A stretch of DNA of 64,000 bases from Caballeronia temeraria (GTDB lineage Bacteria > Pseudomonadota > Gammaproteobacteria > Burkholderiales > Burkholderiaceae). The stretch spans positions 124,001 to 188,000 of the forward strand of contig NZ_FCOI02000015.1 in NCBI RefSeq assembly GCF_001544795.2, written 5' to 3'. Under the pieces are notes generated by a model. It did not search any database. It had not been told where the DNA came from and saw only the letters and a program-made list of their open reading frames with translations. Shown here piece after piece: positions 34,785 to 43,043 of the stretch; the first letter of the stretch is position 1, and each line of letters starts with the position of its first letter. The translations under genes were made by a program, and so were the position numbers.

Positions 34785-35801
34785 TCACAAGTTCACTGGA
34801 GTGCCGCTCTCATACGCCTGCCGCATCGCGATTCCGATGCGCGTCGCTTCCCTCGCATCGTCGAGCGTGAGCCCCGTCGGCTTGCCATCGCGCAGCAACG
34901 CGACGAACGCCTGCGCCTCGCGCAAAAACGCATCCTCGAAACGTTCGAAGAACGTCGGCGTGCAGGCATTGCGCACGCCATGCGCATCCGCGATCTCCAC
35001 GCGATTTGCACGCGGATTGCGCCCCACCGACAGCGCGCCCGCCGTGCCGATCACTTCCGTCTGCGTGTCGTGCCCGTGCGCCATCGTGCGCGATGCGTAC
35101 AGCACCGCCAGCCGGCCGTCATCGAACTCGATGGTGCCCACGCCATTGTCGATGTCATTGCACTCGCGCAAACCCTCGTGGATCGCGATGGTCCCGCTCG
35201 CGTACACACGCCGCGCGCGCGGATTGCCGAGCAGCCAGCGCGCGAGATCGATGTCGTGCACGCTGCAATCGAGAAAGAGCCCGCCCGAGGTCGGCGCGAA
35301 TCGCACGAAGAAGCCATCGGGATCGTTCTTGTCGCAGGTCTGCGAGCGCACCATGAAGGGCCGGCCGATCGCGCCGTTTGCAACGCTATCGAACGCATCG
35401 CGATAGCTCGCGTCGAAGCGTCGCACGAAGCCGATCATCACGTGCAGATGCGGATGACGCGCGTGCTCGTCGATCACGGCGTCGCACTCGGCGAGATCGA
35501 GCGACAGCGGCTTCTCGCAGAACACATGCTTGCCCGCGCGCAACGCGGCGATGATCTGCCGCGCATGCAGCGACGTGGGCGTGACGAGCCACACGGCGTC
35601 GATGGACGCGTCGGTGAGCAGCGCGTCGTAATCGGCGTAGAGCGACAACTCAGGAAGATTCGATGACGCCCACGCGCGCTCATCCGCAACCGGACTGCAC
35701 GCCGCGACGAGCATCGCGCCCGGCACGCGCCACGCGAGATTTTCCGCATGCCGCCGCCCGAGCCTTCCCAATCCGACGATACCGAAGCGCACCGCGTTCA
35801 T
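34785..35801 (-). CDS. Gfo/Idh/MocA-family oxidoreductase (second inositol-type dehydrogenase)
   Basis: A 338-residue NAD(P)-dependent dehydrogenase. N-terminal Rossmann motif VGLGRLGRRHAEN, then GKHVFCEKPLSLD with the family EKP motif at ~residue 93. The C-terminal alpha/beta domain includes the DCSVHDIDLARWLLG segment that carries the catalytic His/Asp pair in related enzymes. Its ATG overlaps the iolG stop (ATGA), so the two are translated in tandem under rpiR-iolG control. It probably oxidises an inositol isomer (scyllo- or D-chiro-inositol) or a related sugar; the exact substrate is not readable. Last gene of the rpiR-iolG operon. Confidence 0.88.
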   Translation of the reverse strand: MNAVRFGIVGLGRLGRRHAENLAWRVPGAMLVAACSPVADERAWASSNLPELSLYADYDALLTDASIDAVWLVTPTSLHARQIIAALRAGKHVFCEKPLSLDLAECDAVIDEHARHPHLHVMIGFVRRFDASYRDAFDSVANGAIGRPFMVRSQTCDKNDPDGFFVRFAPTSGGLFLDCSVHDIDLARWLLGNPRARRVYASGTIAIHEGLRECNDIDNGVGTIEFDDGRLAVLYASRTMAHGHDTQTEVIGTAGALSVGRNPRANRVEIADAHGVRNACTPTFFERFEDAFLREAQAFVALLRDGKPTGLTLDDAREATRIGIAMRQAYESGTPVNL

Positions 35802-36802
35802 GCGACGCTCTCCCCGAGCTTGACGATGCGCGCCTCGCGCCACGACAAGGTCGCGGCTTCGGCGAGTTCGAGCGCTTTCAGGCCATCGGCGACGGTCGTT
35901 CGCACCGGCTTGCCGTTGTTGACCGCATCGAAGAAATGCGCGATTTCCGCCGCGTACGCCGCGCGATAGCGTTCGAGAAAGAACGCCTCGGGCTTGTCGC
36001 TCGAAACGGCGGTCGACGTGTAGGCCGTGACTTCGGTCGGCCGCACATTGCCCGCCTGCAACATGCCCGCGCTGCCGAGCAACTCGAAGCGCTGATCGTA
36101 GCCGTACGCCGCGCGCCGCGCCGTGTTGATCTGGCACAGGCGCCCGCGCTTCGTGCGAATCGTCACCGCGGTCGAATCGATATCGCCCGCTTCCGCGATG
36201 GCCGGATCGGAGAGACAACTGCCCGTCGCGTGCAGCGTGTCGGCTTCGTCGTCGAGAATCCAGCGGAAGATGTCGAAGTCGTGGATCAGCATGTCCTTGA
36301 AGATGCCGCCCGAATGCTTGATGTACTCGACCGGCGGCGCGCCCGGATCGCGGCTCGTCACGATGAGCATCTCCGGATCGCCGATCTCGCCCGCATCGAT
36401 GCGCGCCTTCAACGCCGAGAAAGTCGGATCGAAGCGGCGCTGAAAGCCGATCATGCAGACGACGCCCGCCTTCGCGACGGCATCGGCGCATGCGCGCGCA
36501 CGCTCGGTCGTGAGATCGACGGGCTTCTCGCAAAACACATGCTTCTTCTGCGCCGCCGACGCCAGAATCAGGTCCGCGTGCGTGTCCGTGCTCGAACACA
36601 CGACAGTCGCGCCGACGGAGGCATCGCCCATTGCGCCGTCGACATCGGCGACGGTCGCGCCGTGCTCTTTCGCGAGCGCGGCGGCTGCGTCGCGATTCAC
36701 ATCGACGACATATTTCAACCGCACGCCCGGCTGCCGCGCGAGATTGGCCGCGTGAATCTTGCCGATGCGCCCTGCTCCAAACACCGCCACATCAATCGTC
36801 AT
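35798..36802 (-). CDS. iolG: Inositol 2-dehydrogenase
   Basis: A 334-residue Gfo/Idh/MocA dehydrogenase that oxidises myo-inositol to scyllo-inosose, the first step of the pathway. VFGAGRIGKIHAANLA forms the Rossmann loop at residues ~6-21, EKPVDL near residue 97 is the EKP motif, and IGFQRRFDPTF with HDFDIFRWIL is typical of IolG. ATG at 36802 (MTIDVAVFGAG) overlaps the last 11 bases of rpiR; the next gene overlaps by four bases, so rpiR, iolG and the second oxidoreductase form one operon. Assignment is supported by the iolCDEB cluster nearby. Confidence 0.92.
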   Translation of the reverse strand: MTIDVAVFGAGRIGKIHAANLARQPGVRLKYVVDVNRDAAAALAKEHGATVADVDGAMGDASVGATVVCSSTDTHADLILASAAQKKHVFCEKPVDLTTERARACADAVAKAGVVCMIGFQRRFDPTFSALKARIDAGEIGDPEMLIVTSRDPGAPPVEYIKHSGGIFKDMLIHDFDIFRWILDDEADTLHATGSCLSDPAIAEAGDIDSTAVTIRTKRGRLCQINTARRAAYGYDQRFELLGSAGMLQAGNVRPTEVTAYTSTAVSSDKPEAFFLERYRAAYAAEIAHFFDAVNNGKPVRTTVADGLKALELAEAATLSWREARIVKLGESVA

Positions 36803-37670
36803 AGCCACCTGTCTCCTTGGATTCCTCAACGTTCAACTCGAGCCGGTACGCGAGCGCGATGAACAACGCCTGGCACAGGCAAATGGTGCTCGTGAGCGAA
36901 CGGAACGCGAACGCGCTGCCTTCCTTCACGAACAGACTCGCGCTCGCGTGACGCGCGAGCGGCGAAAGCTGGCTATCGGTGATGACGAGGGTCGCCGCGC
37001 CGCGATGCTGCGCGGCGCGCACGCAATATTGCGTCTCCTTGCCGTAGGGCGCGAAGCTGATCGCGATCACCACGTCCTCTTTCCGCACGCTGCGCATCTG
37101 CTCGCGAAACATGCCGCCGATGCCCGAAATCAGATGCACGCGTTTCTTCGTGTGCTGCAATGCATAGACGATGTAGCTCGCCACCGCGAACGACCGGCGC
37201 ACGCCGATCACGTAAATGTTCTCGGCCTGCGAAAGCATTTCGACGGCGGCTTCGAACTGCGCGTCGTCGAGACCGGCTTCGAGCTCGTCGAGACCCGTGC
37301 GGCTCGCCGCGATGAACTCGCGCGCGACCGACACGCCCGAGGCCTCGCCCGCCTTCTCGTCGATGAGCTTGCGAATGCGCTGCTGATACGTCTGCTGCGA
37401 GCCGCCCGCGCCCGTGTACGCCTGGCGGAACACGGCCTGCAAGTCGGAGAAGCCGGAAAAGCCGAAGCGCTGCGCGAACCGCACGACCGCCGACGCATGC
37501 ACGCCGCACGCGCTCGCGATATCGCTCGTGCGATCCATCATCACGCTCTGCCGATGCTGCTCGATATACGTCGCGACGCTCTTCAACTGACGCGGCAGCG
37601 AATCGAAGGCGTCGGTGATCCGTTGCATCAGTTCGTCGACGCTCTGCACGTCGGTGCTGGTCTCATCCAT
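36792..37670 (-). CDS. RpiR/MurR-family transcriptional regulator (iol regulator)
   Basis: A 292-residue regulator with an N-terminal RpiR helix-turn-helix (~residues 10-85; TSDIASACGVHASAVVRFAQRFGF) and a C-terminal SIS sugar-phosphate-binding domain (~residues 130-260; IYVIGVRRSFAVASYIVYAL, VIAISFAPYG). Its position, divergent from the inositol transporter and heading the iolG operon, makes it the likely repressor that senses an inositol-pathway intermediate. A GGAA-N6-TTCC palindrome overlaps its own promoter. The ATG at 37670 is preferred; a GTG one codon upstream is possible. Confidence 0.9.
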   Translation of the reverse strand: MDETSTDVQSVDELMQRITDAFDSLPRQLKSVATYIEQHRQSVMMDRTSDIASACGVHASAVVRFAQRFGFSGFSDLQAVFRQAYTGAGGSQQTYQQRIRKLIDEKAGEASGVSVAREFIAASRTGLDELEAGLDDAQFEAAVEMLSQAENIYVIGVRRSFAVASYIVYALQHTKKRVHLISGIGGMFREQMRSVRKEDVVIAISFAPYGKETQYCVRAAQHRGAATLVITDSQLSPLARHASASLFVKEGSAFAFRSLTSTICLCQALFIALAYRLELNVEESKETGGYDD

Positions 37671-37702
37671 CACAGGCTCTTTCGATGTTCGTCTTGCAAC
37701 CG

Positions 37703-37731
37703 ATTATAGGAACGCGGCAAGCAAATTGGAA
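37703..37731 (-). promoter_or_regulatory. Promoter of rpiR-iolG operon
   Basis: On the minus strand, -10 TATAAT (37703-37708, perfect) and -35 TTCCAA (37726-37731) are separated by 17 bases. The -35 overlaps the GGAA-N6-TTCC operator, so the regulator probably represses itself. Confidence 0.6.
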
Positions 37732-37741
37732 TGTATTTTCC
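37728..37741. promoter_or_regulatory. Likely RpiR/IolR operator (GGAA-N6-TTCC)
   Basis: GGAATGTATTTTCC is GGAA and TTCC around six bases, inside the TTGGAA...TTCCA inverted repeat. From memory, the rhizobial IolR (also RpiR family) motif is reported as GGAA-N6-TTCC. A second half-site, TTTCCATT, recurs at 37761-37768, 24 bases from the first TTTCCATT at 37737-37744. Confidence 0.6.
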
Positions 37742-37766
37742 ATTTGCCGCATCAATAAAATTTCCA

Positions 37767-37795
37767 TTGCAGACCGCCGAAAACTGACCTACTCT
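37767..37795 (+). promoter_or_regulatory. Possible promoter of inositol transporter genes
   Basis: -35 TTGCAG (37767-37772), 17-base spacer, -10 TACTCT (37790-37795). Match to consensus is moderate. The half-site TTTCCATT at 37761-37768 touches the -35. Confidence 0.4.
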
Positions 37796-37872
37796 TGGTC
37801 CTGAGCACGGCACATCGAACGGCCGGCTCGCGGAAACATCACACCAAACAACAACCGAGATAGGTGGAGACG

Positions 37873-38925
37873 ATGACCATTTGCAACGGTCGGGCCGCGC
37901 TGCGCGCGCTGGTGGCTGCTGCTGCGTTGTGCAGCGCAACGATGATGGCGACGAGTTCCGCACACGCGGCGCCCGATGCGAAGTTCGTGCTGATCAGCCA
38001 CGCGCCGGACTCCGATTCCTGGTGGAACACCATCAAGAACGCGATCAAGCAGGCCGATGAAGACTTCAACGTGCAGACGGACTACCGCAATCCGCCGAAC
38101 GGCGATATCGCGGACATGTCGCGCCTGATCGAGCAGGCCGCCGCGCGCAACTACGACGGCGTCATCACCACCATCGCGGACTTCGACGTGCTGAAAAGCT
38201 CGATCAACAAGGTCACCGCGAAGAAGATCCCGCTCGTGACGATCAACTCCGGCACCGAAGAGCAGAGCGCGCAACTGGGCGCGATCATGCACGTCGGCCA
38301 GCCTGAATATGTCGCCGGCAAGGCGGCGGGCGAAAAGGCCAAGGCCGCGGGCATCAAGTCGTTTCTGTGCGTGAACCATATCGCGACCAATACGGTGTCG
38401 TTCGATCGTTGCCGCGGTTTCGCCGATGCCCTCGGCGTCGACTACAAGGCCGCGACGCTCGACTCGGGCCAGGACCCGACCGAGATTCAGTCGAAGGTCT
38501 CGGCGTTCCTGCGCAACCATCCGGACACGCAGGCGATCCTCACGCTCGGACCGACGCCCGCTTCGGCGACGCTCAAGGCCGTCGCGCAAATGGGCCTGCA
38601 AAACAAGGTCTATTTCGTGACTTTCGACTTTTCCGATGACATCGCGAAGGCGATCAAGGACGGCACGATCAAGTTCGCGATCGATCAGCAGCCGTACCTG
38701 CAAGGCTATATTCCCGTGGCCGTGCTCGCGATCGTCCACAAGGATCACACGACCGATCCGGCGAAGATCCGTCAGATTCTCGAAGCGAATCCGAAGTTCA
38801 AGGCGCGCCTCGAAACCTATGGATTGCAGCCGTCGTATGGGCCGAAGAACATCCGTTCGGGCCCGGGTTTCATCACCAAAGAAAATCTCGACAAGGTCGT
38901 GAAGTACGCCGGTCAATATCGTTGA
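37873..38925 (+). CDS. Sugar (inositol) ABC transporter substrate-binding protein
   Basis: A 350-residue periplasmic type I binding protein (ribose-binding family). Residues ~1-29 are a signal peptide (ALVAAAALCSATMMATSSAHA). FVLISHAPDSDSWWNTIKNAIKQA and YDGVITTIADFD are the usual N-domain segments, and TLGPTPASATLKAVAQMG and FDFSDDIAKAIKDG are in the C-domain. AGGTGGAG precedes the ATG at 37873; a GTG nine bases earlier is less likely. It is separated from the permease by a hairpin, which is a common way to make more binding protein than membrane parts. Inositol is inferred from the iol genes around it. Confidence 0.92.
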   Translation: MTICNGRAALRALVAAAALCSATMMATSSAHAAPDAKFVLISHAPDSDSWWNTIKNAIKQADEDFNVQTDYRNPPNGDIADMSRLIEQAAARNYDGVITTIADFDVLKSSINKVTAKKIPLVTINSGTEEQSAQLGAIMHVGQPEYVAGKAAGEKAKAAGIKSFLCVNHIATNTVSFDRCRGFADALGVDYKAATLDSGQDPTEIQSKVSAFLRNHPDTQAILTLGPTPASATLKAVAQMGLQNKVYFVTFDFSDDIAKAIKDGTIKFAIDQQPYLQGYIPVAVLAIVHKDHTTDPAKIRQILEANPKFKARLETYGLQPSYGPKNIRSGPGFITKENLDKVVKYAGQYR

Positions 38926-38943
38926 TCCCGGCATGACCTGTTT

Positions 38944-38973
38944 CGGGCGGCCCTTCTAGCACCGCCCGCTTTT
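38944..38973 (+). terminator. Hairpin downstream of binding-protein gene (partial terminator or mRNA stabiliser)
   Basis: CGGGCGG (38944-38950) and CCGCCCG (38962-38968) form a 7-bp stem with an 11-base loop, followed by CTTTTAT. It lies between the binding-protein and permease genes, where partial termination or 3'-end protection lets the binding protein be made in excess. Confidence 0.55.
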
Positions 38974-39067
38974 ATCAACGTTCAGCGCGCTTTGCTGCGT
39001 CCGTTCGCGGACGCGGCGGGGGCGCGCGCATCGGTACCGCATCGACATCGAGCCTCAAGGAGCCATC

Positions 39068-40234
39068 ATGGGCGTAGCCGGCAAGCATTACCCTCCTCAC
39101 GTGAACCCTCAGCAGGACAACGCTGAAACACCTGACAAGGCAAAGCCCTCGGATGAGCGCGTACGCCGGACATCGTGGTTCGGTCATTTGTTGAATCGCC
39201 CGGAATTCGCGGCAATTTCCGGCACCGTGCTCGTGTTCCTCGTGTTCGGTTTCGCCGCGGGATCGTCGGGCATGTTCAACCTCGACGGCGTGATGAACTG
39301 GTCGCAAGTCGCCGCCTATCTCGGCCTGCTCGCGGTCGGCGCGTGCCTGCTGATGATCGCGGGCGAGTTCGACTTGTCCATCGGCTCGATGATCGGCTTC
39401 GCGGGCATGATGGTCGCCCTGCCATCGGTCTACTTTCACTGGCCCATATCAGTTTCGATTCTCTTCGCGTTCGTGATGTCGATGCTGCTCGGCGCGCTCA
39501 ACGGCTATCTCGTGATGCGCACGCGCCTGCCGTCGTTCATCGTCACGCTCGCGTTTCTGTTCATCCTGCGCGGTCTCACGCTCGCGCTCTCGATCATGTT
39601 CGCGGACCGCACCATCATCTCGGGCGTCGGTGATCTCGCGCAGGCCGATCCCATCGCCGATACGCTGTTTCATGGCGTCGCGTTGCACGGCCTGTTCACC
39701 TGGCTCGCGCACATGGGCATCGGCAAGCTGCTCGACAGCGGCCAGCCGCTCGTGCCGGGCATTCCGAAGGTCATCATCTGGTGGCTCGCACTCGCGGCGG
39801 TCGGTGCCTTCGTGCTCGCCAAGACGCGCTACGGCAACTGGATTCTCGCTGTCGGCGGCGATGCGAATGCCGCGAAGAACGTCGGCGTGCCGGTGAAGCG
39901 CGTGAAGATTTCGCTCTTCGTGCTGACCGCGTTCTGCTCGTGCCTGTTCGCCGTGCTGCAAGTGTGCGACATCGGATCGGCTGCGGCTGATCGTGGCTTG
40001 CAGAAGGAATTCGAAGCGATCATCGCGGCGGTCATCGGCGGCACCTTGCTGACAGGCGGTTACGGTTCGGTCGTCGGCGCATGCTTCGGAGCACTGATCT
40101 TCGGCGTCGTGCAGATCGGCATCACTTATACAAACGTGAGCTCGGACTGGTTCCGCGTGTTCCTCGGCGTGATGCTGCTCATCGCCGTGCTCTTCAATCA
40201 CTACGTGCGCCGCCGCGTTTCGCAGGCTCAATAA
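39068..40234 (+). CDS. Sugar (inositol) ABC transporter permease
   Basis: A 388-residue CUT2-type permease with about 8-10 membrane helices after a ~45-residue hydrophilic N-terminal tail. Typical sequence: GACLLMIAGEFDLSIGSMIGFAGM, GALNGYLVMRTRLPSFIVTLAFLFILRG, and ILAVGGDANAAKNVGVPVKRVK (the cytoplasmic EAA-like loop), then GGTLLTGGYGSVVGACFGAL. It follows the binding-protein gene and is 12 bases from the ATPase gene. Together they resemble the fructose/inositol (FrcBCA-like) transporters of proteobacteria. Confidence 0.92.
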   Translation: MGVAGKHYPPHVNPQQDNAETPDKAKPSDERVRRTSWFGHLLNRPEFAAISGTVLVFLVFGFAAGSSGMFNLDGVMNWSQVAAYLGLLAVGACLLMIAGEFDLSIGSMIGFAGMMVALPSVYFHWPISVSILFAFVMSMLLGALNGYLVMRTRLPSFIVTLAFLFILRGLTLALSIMFADRTIISGVGDLAQADPIADTLFHGVALHGLFTWLAHMGIGKLLDSGQPLVPGIPKVIIWWLALAAVGAFVLAKTRYGNWILAVGGDANAAKNVGVPVKRVKISLFVLTAFCSCLFAVLQVCDIGSAAADRGLQKEFEAIIAAVIGGTLLTGGYGSVVGACFGALIFGVVQIGITYTNVSSDWFRVFLGVMLLIAVLFNHYVRRRVSQAQ

Positions 40235-40246
40235 GGGAGCGCCGAC

Positions 40247-41032
40247 ATGAACGACGAAAACATCCTCGCACTCGAAAACGTCAGCAAGTTCTTCGGCAAG
40301 GTGATCGCGCTGAACGGCGTCACCTTGCGGCTCAAACGCGGCGAAGTGCACTGCCTGCTCGGCGATAACGGCGCGGGCAAATCCACCCTCATCAAGACGC
40401 TGGCCGGCGTGCATCAGCCCTCTTCCGGCGACTATCTCGTCGACGGCAAGCCCGTGAAATTCGAATCGCCGAAGGAAGCGCTCGATCTCGGCATCGCGAC
40501 CGTGTATCAGGATCTCGCGCTCGTGCCGCTGCTTTCCGTCGCGCGCAACTTCTTCATGGGACGCGAGCCGCAGAAGAAGCGCTTCGGCATCAGCGTGATG
40601 GATCTCGACCTCGCCGCCGAAACCTCGCGCGCGAAGCTCGCGGAAATGGGCATCAACGTGCGCGATCCGCATCAGCCAATCGGCACGATGTCCGGCGGCG
40701 AGAAGCAATGTCTCGCGATCGCACGCGCGATTCACTTCGGCGCGCGCGTGCTGATCCTCGACGAACCGACCGCCGCGCTCGGCGTGAAGCAGAGCTTCAA
40801 CGTGCTGAAGCTGATCCACAAGGCACGCGAGAAAGGCATCTCGGTGATCTTCATCACGCACAACGTGCACCACGCGTATCCGATCGGCGATTCGTTCACG
40901 CTGCTCAATCGCGGCCGCTCGATGGGCACCTACACGAAGGACACCATCAGCAAGAACGAAGTGCTCGACATGATGGCGGGCGGCGCCGAAATGCAGCAGA
41001 TGATGACCGAACTCGAAGGCGCGACGATCTGA
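40247..41032 (+). CDS. Sugar (inositol) ABC transporter ATPase, single-domain
   Basis: A 261-residue ATPase. Walker A GDNGAGKS near residue 41, Q-loop, signature MSGGEKQ near 148, Walker B ARVLILDEPTAALG, and the switch His in VIFITHNVHHA. Unlike most CUT2 ATPases (~500 residues, two fused ABC cassettes) this has one cassette and must act as a dimer, as in the FrcA-type transporter. GGGAG precedes the ATG. It is followed 13 bases later by iolC, so uptake and breakdown share a transcript. Confidence 0.93.
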   Translation: MNDENILALENVSKFFGKVIALNGVTLRLKRGEVHCLLGDNGAGKSTLIKTLAGVHQPSSGDYLVDGKPVKFESPKEALDLGIATVYQDLALVPLLSVARNFFMGREPQKKRFGISVMDLDLAAETSRAKLAEMGINVRDPHQPIGTMSGGEKQCLAIARAIHFGARVLILDEPTAALGVKQSFNVLKLIHKAREKGISVIFITHNVHHAYPIGDSFTLLNRGRSMGTYTKDTISKNEVLDMMAGGAEMQQMMTELEGATI

Positions 41033-41045
41033 GGACATTGAATCC

Positions 41046-43043
41046 ATGCCAACACACACCCCCTCTCGCTTCGCGCCGGATCGCACGCGCGATATCGTCT
41101 GCCTCGGGCGTCTCGCCGTCGATCTCTATGCGCAGAACGTCGGCGCGCGCCTCGAAGATGTATCGACGTTCGCGAAGTATCTCGGCGGCTCGTCCGCGAA
41201 TATCGCGTTCGGATGCGCACGGCTCGGCTTCAATTCGTCGATGCTCGCACGCGTCGGCAACGATCACATGGGGCGCTTTCTCACCGAAACGCTCGAACGC
41301 GAAGGCTGCGATGTAAGTCACGTGCGCATCGATCGAGAACGGCTGACTGCGCTCGTGCTGCTCGGCCTCGAAGATCGCGACACGTTTCCGCTCGTGTTCT
41401 ATCGCGAGAACTGCGCGGACATGGCCGTCGACGAAAGTGACTTCGATGAAGCGTATATCGCGTCGTCGAAGGCGCTGCTCATCACGGGCACGCATTTCTC
41501 GACCGAACAGGTGAACCGCACGAGCCGCCGCGCGCTTGAATACGCGCGGCGCAACGACGTGCGCACGATTCTCGACATCGACTATCGGCCGGTGTTGTGG
41601 GGCCTCACGGGCAAGGCCGATGGCGAAACGCGCTTCATCGCGAATGAAAGCGTCACCGCGCATTTGCAGCACATTCTGCCCCTGATCGATCTCGTCATCG
41701 GCACGGAAGAAGAGTTTCGTATCGCGGGCGGCAAGGACAGCCTGGTCGATGCGCTCGCGATGGTCCGCAAGGTCACGAATGCGACGCTCGTCGTGAAGCG
41801 CGGGCCGCTCGGCTGCTCGATTATCGAAGGCGCAGTGCCCGCATCCATCGACGATGCGCCGGTCCACGGCGGCGTCGAAGTGGAAGTGCTCAACGTGCTC
41901 GGCGCGGGCGACGCGTTCGCCTCCGGCTTCCTGTCGGGATGGCTGCGCGACGAGCCGCTCGACGCGTGCGCGCGTTCGGCCAACGCGTGCGGCGCGCTCG
42001 TCGTATCGCGTCACGGCTGCGCACCCGCGATGCCCACGCCCGCCGAACTGGATTATTTCCTCGCGGCAGCGAAGGAAGATCCTGCGCGCATGCGCCGCCC
42101 CGATCGCGATGCGAAACTCGCGCGCCTGCATCGCGTGAGTCCGAAGCGCAAGCAATGGGATGAAGTGCTCGGCTTCGCGTTCGATCATCGCAATCAGTTC
42201 TTCGATCTCGCGCAGCAGACAGGCACGGACGAATCGCGCATCGCGACGCTCAAGAACCTGTTCGTGGAAGCCGTCGCGCAGACGGAGAAGGAACTCGGAC
42301 TCGAAGGACGAATCGGCGTCCTGATCGATGATCGATACGGACAGGATGCGTTGAACGCGGCGACGGGACGTGGCTGGTGGATCGGCCGGCCAGTCGAACT
42401 GCCCGGCTCGATGCCGCTCGAATTCGATCACGGCCGCTCGATCGGCACGACGCTCGTGCAATGGCCGCGAGAGCAAGTCGCGAAGTGTCTCGTGCAGTAT
42501 CACCCCGACCATCCGCATGACGTGCGGCTCGAACAGGAAGCGCAGTTGCGCGCGCTCTACGATGCCGTGCAGGAAAGCGGCAATGAGCTGCTGCTCGAAG
42601 TGATCGTGCCGAAGAACGGGCCGCCGGTCGAAGACGACACCGTGTATCGCGCGTTGAAGCGTCTCTACAACCTCGGCATCTATCCGGAATGGTGGAAGCT
42701 CGAGCCGATGAGCGCGAAGCAATGGCAGGCCGTCGATGCGCTGATCGCCGAACGCGATCCGTATTGCCGCGGCGTCGTGCTGCTCGGCTTGTCGGCGGGC
42801 GTCGATCAGTTGCGCGATGGCTTCAGGGCGGCGGCATCGTCGAATACGTGTAAGGGCTTTACCGTCGGACGCACGATTTTTCATGAGCCAAGTCATGCGT
42901 GGCTCGCCAATGAAATCGACGACCGCGAACTGATCGCCCGCGTGCGCCGCACGTTCGAAGCGCTGATCGGTGCATGGCGCGATGCGCGTTCATCGTCCGG
43001 CGCAGGGCAAGAACTTCGAGTCACACAGGAGCAAGCCGCATGA
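41046..43043 (+). CDS. iolC: Bifunctional 5-dehydro-2-deoxygluconokinase / DUF2090 aldolase
   Basis: A 665-residue fusion. Residues ~15-330 are a PfkB-type kinase (CLGRLAVDLYAQNVG, YLGGSSANIAFGCARLG, and the catalytic GAGDAFASGF) that phosphorylates 2-deoxy-5-keto-gluconate. Residues ~365-645 are DUF2090 (FAFDHRNQFFDLA, LIDDRYGQDALN, FTVGRTIFHEPSHAWLAN), a TIM-barrel aldolase-like module thought to cleave the phosphorylated product into malonate semialdehyde and DHAP, in place of iolJ, which is absent here. ATG at 41046 has GAGGA upstream. The stop overlaps the iolD ATG by four bases (ATGA). Confidence 0.93.
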   Translation: MPTHTPSRFAPDRTRDIVCLGRLAVDLYAQNVGARLEDVSTFAKYLGGSSANIAFGCARLGFNSSMLARVGNDHMGRFLTETLEREGCDVSHVRIDRERLTALVLLGLEDRDTFPLVFYRENCADMAVDESDFDEAYIASSKALLITGTHFSTEQVNRTSRRALEYARRNDVRTILDIDYRPVLWGLTGKADGETRFIANESVTAHLQHILPLIDLVIGTEEEFRIAGGKDSLVDALAMVRKVTNATLVVKRGPLGCSIIEGAVPASIDDAPVHGGVEVEVLNVLGAGDAFASGFLSGWLRDEPLDACARSANACGALVVSRHGCAPAMPTPAELDYFLAAAKEDPARMRRPDRDAKLARLHRVSPKRKQWDEVLGFAFDHRNQFFDLAQQTGTDESRIATLKNLFVEAVAQTEKELGLEGRIGVLIDDRYGQDALNAATGRGWWIGRPVELPGSMPLEFDHGRSIGTTLVQWPREQVAKCLVQYHPDHPHDVRLEQEAQLRALYDAVQESGNELLLEVIVPKNGPPVEDDTVYRALKRLYNLGIYPEWWKLEPMSAKQWQAVDALIAERDPYCRGVVLLGLSAGVDQLRDGFRAAASSNTCKGFTVGRTIFHEPSHAWLANEIDDRELIARVRRTFEALIGAWRDARSSSGAGQELRVTQEQAA

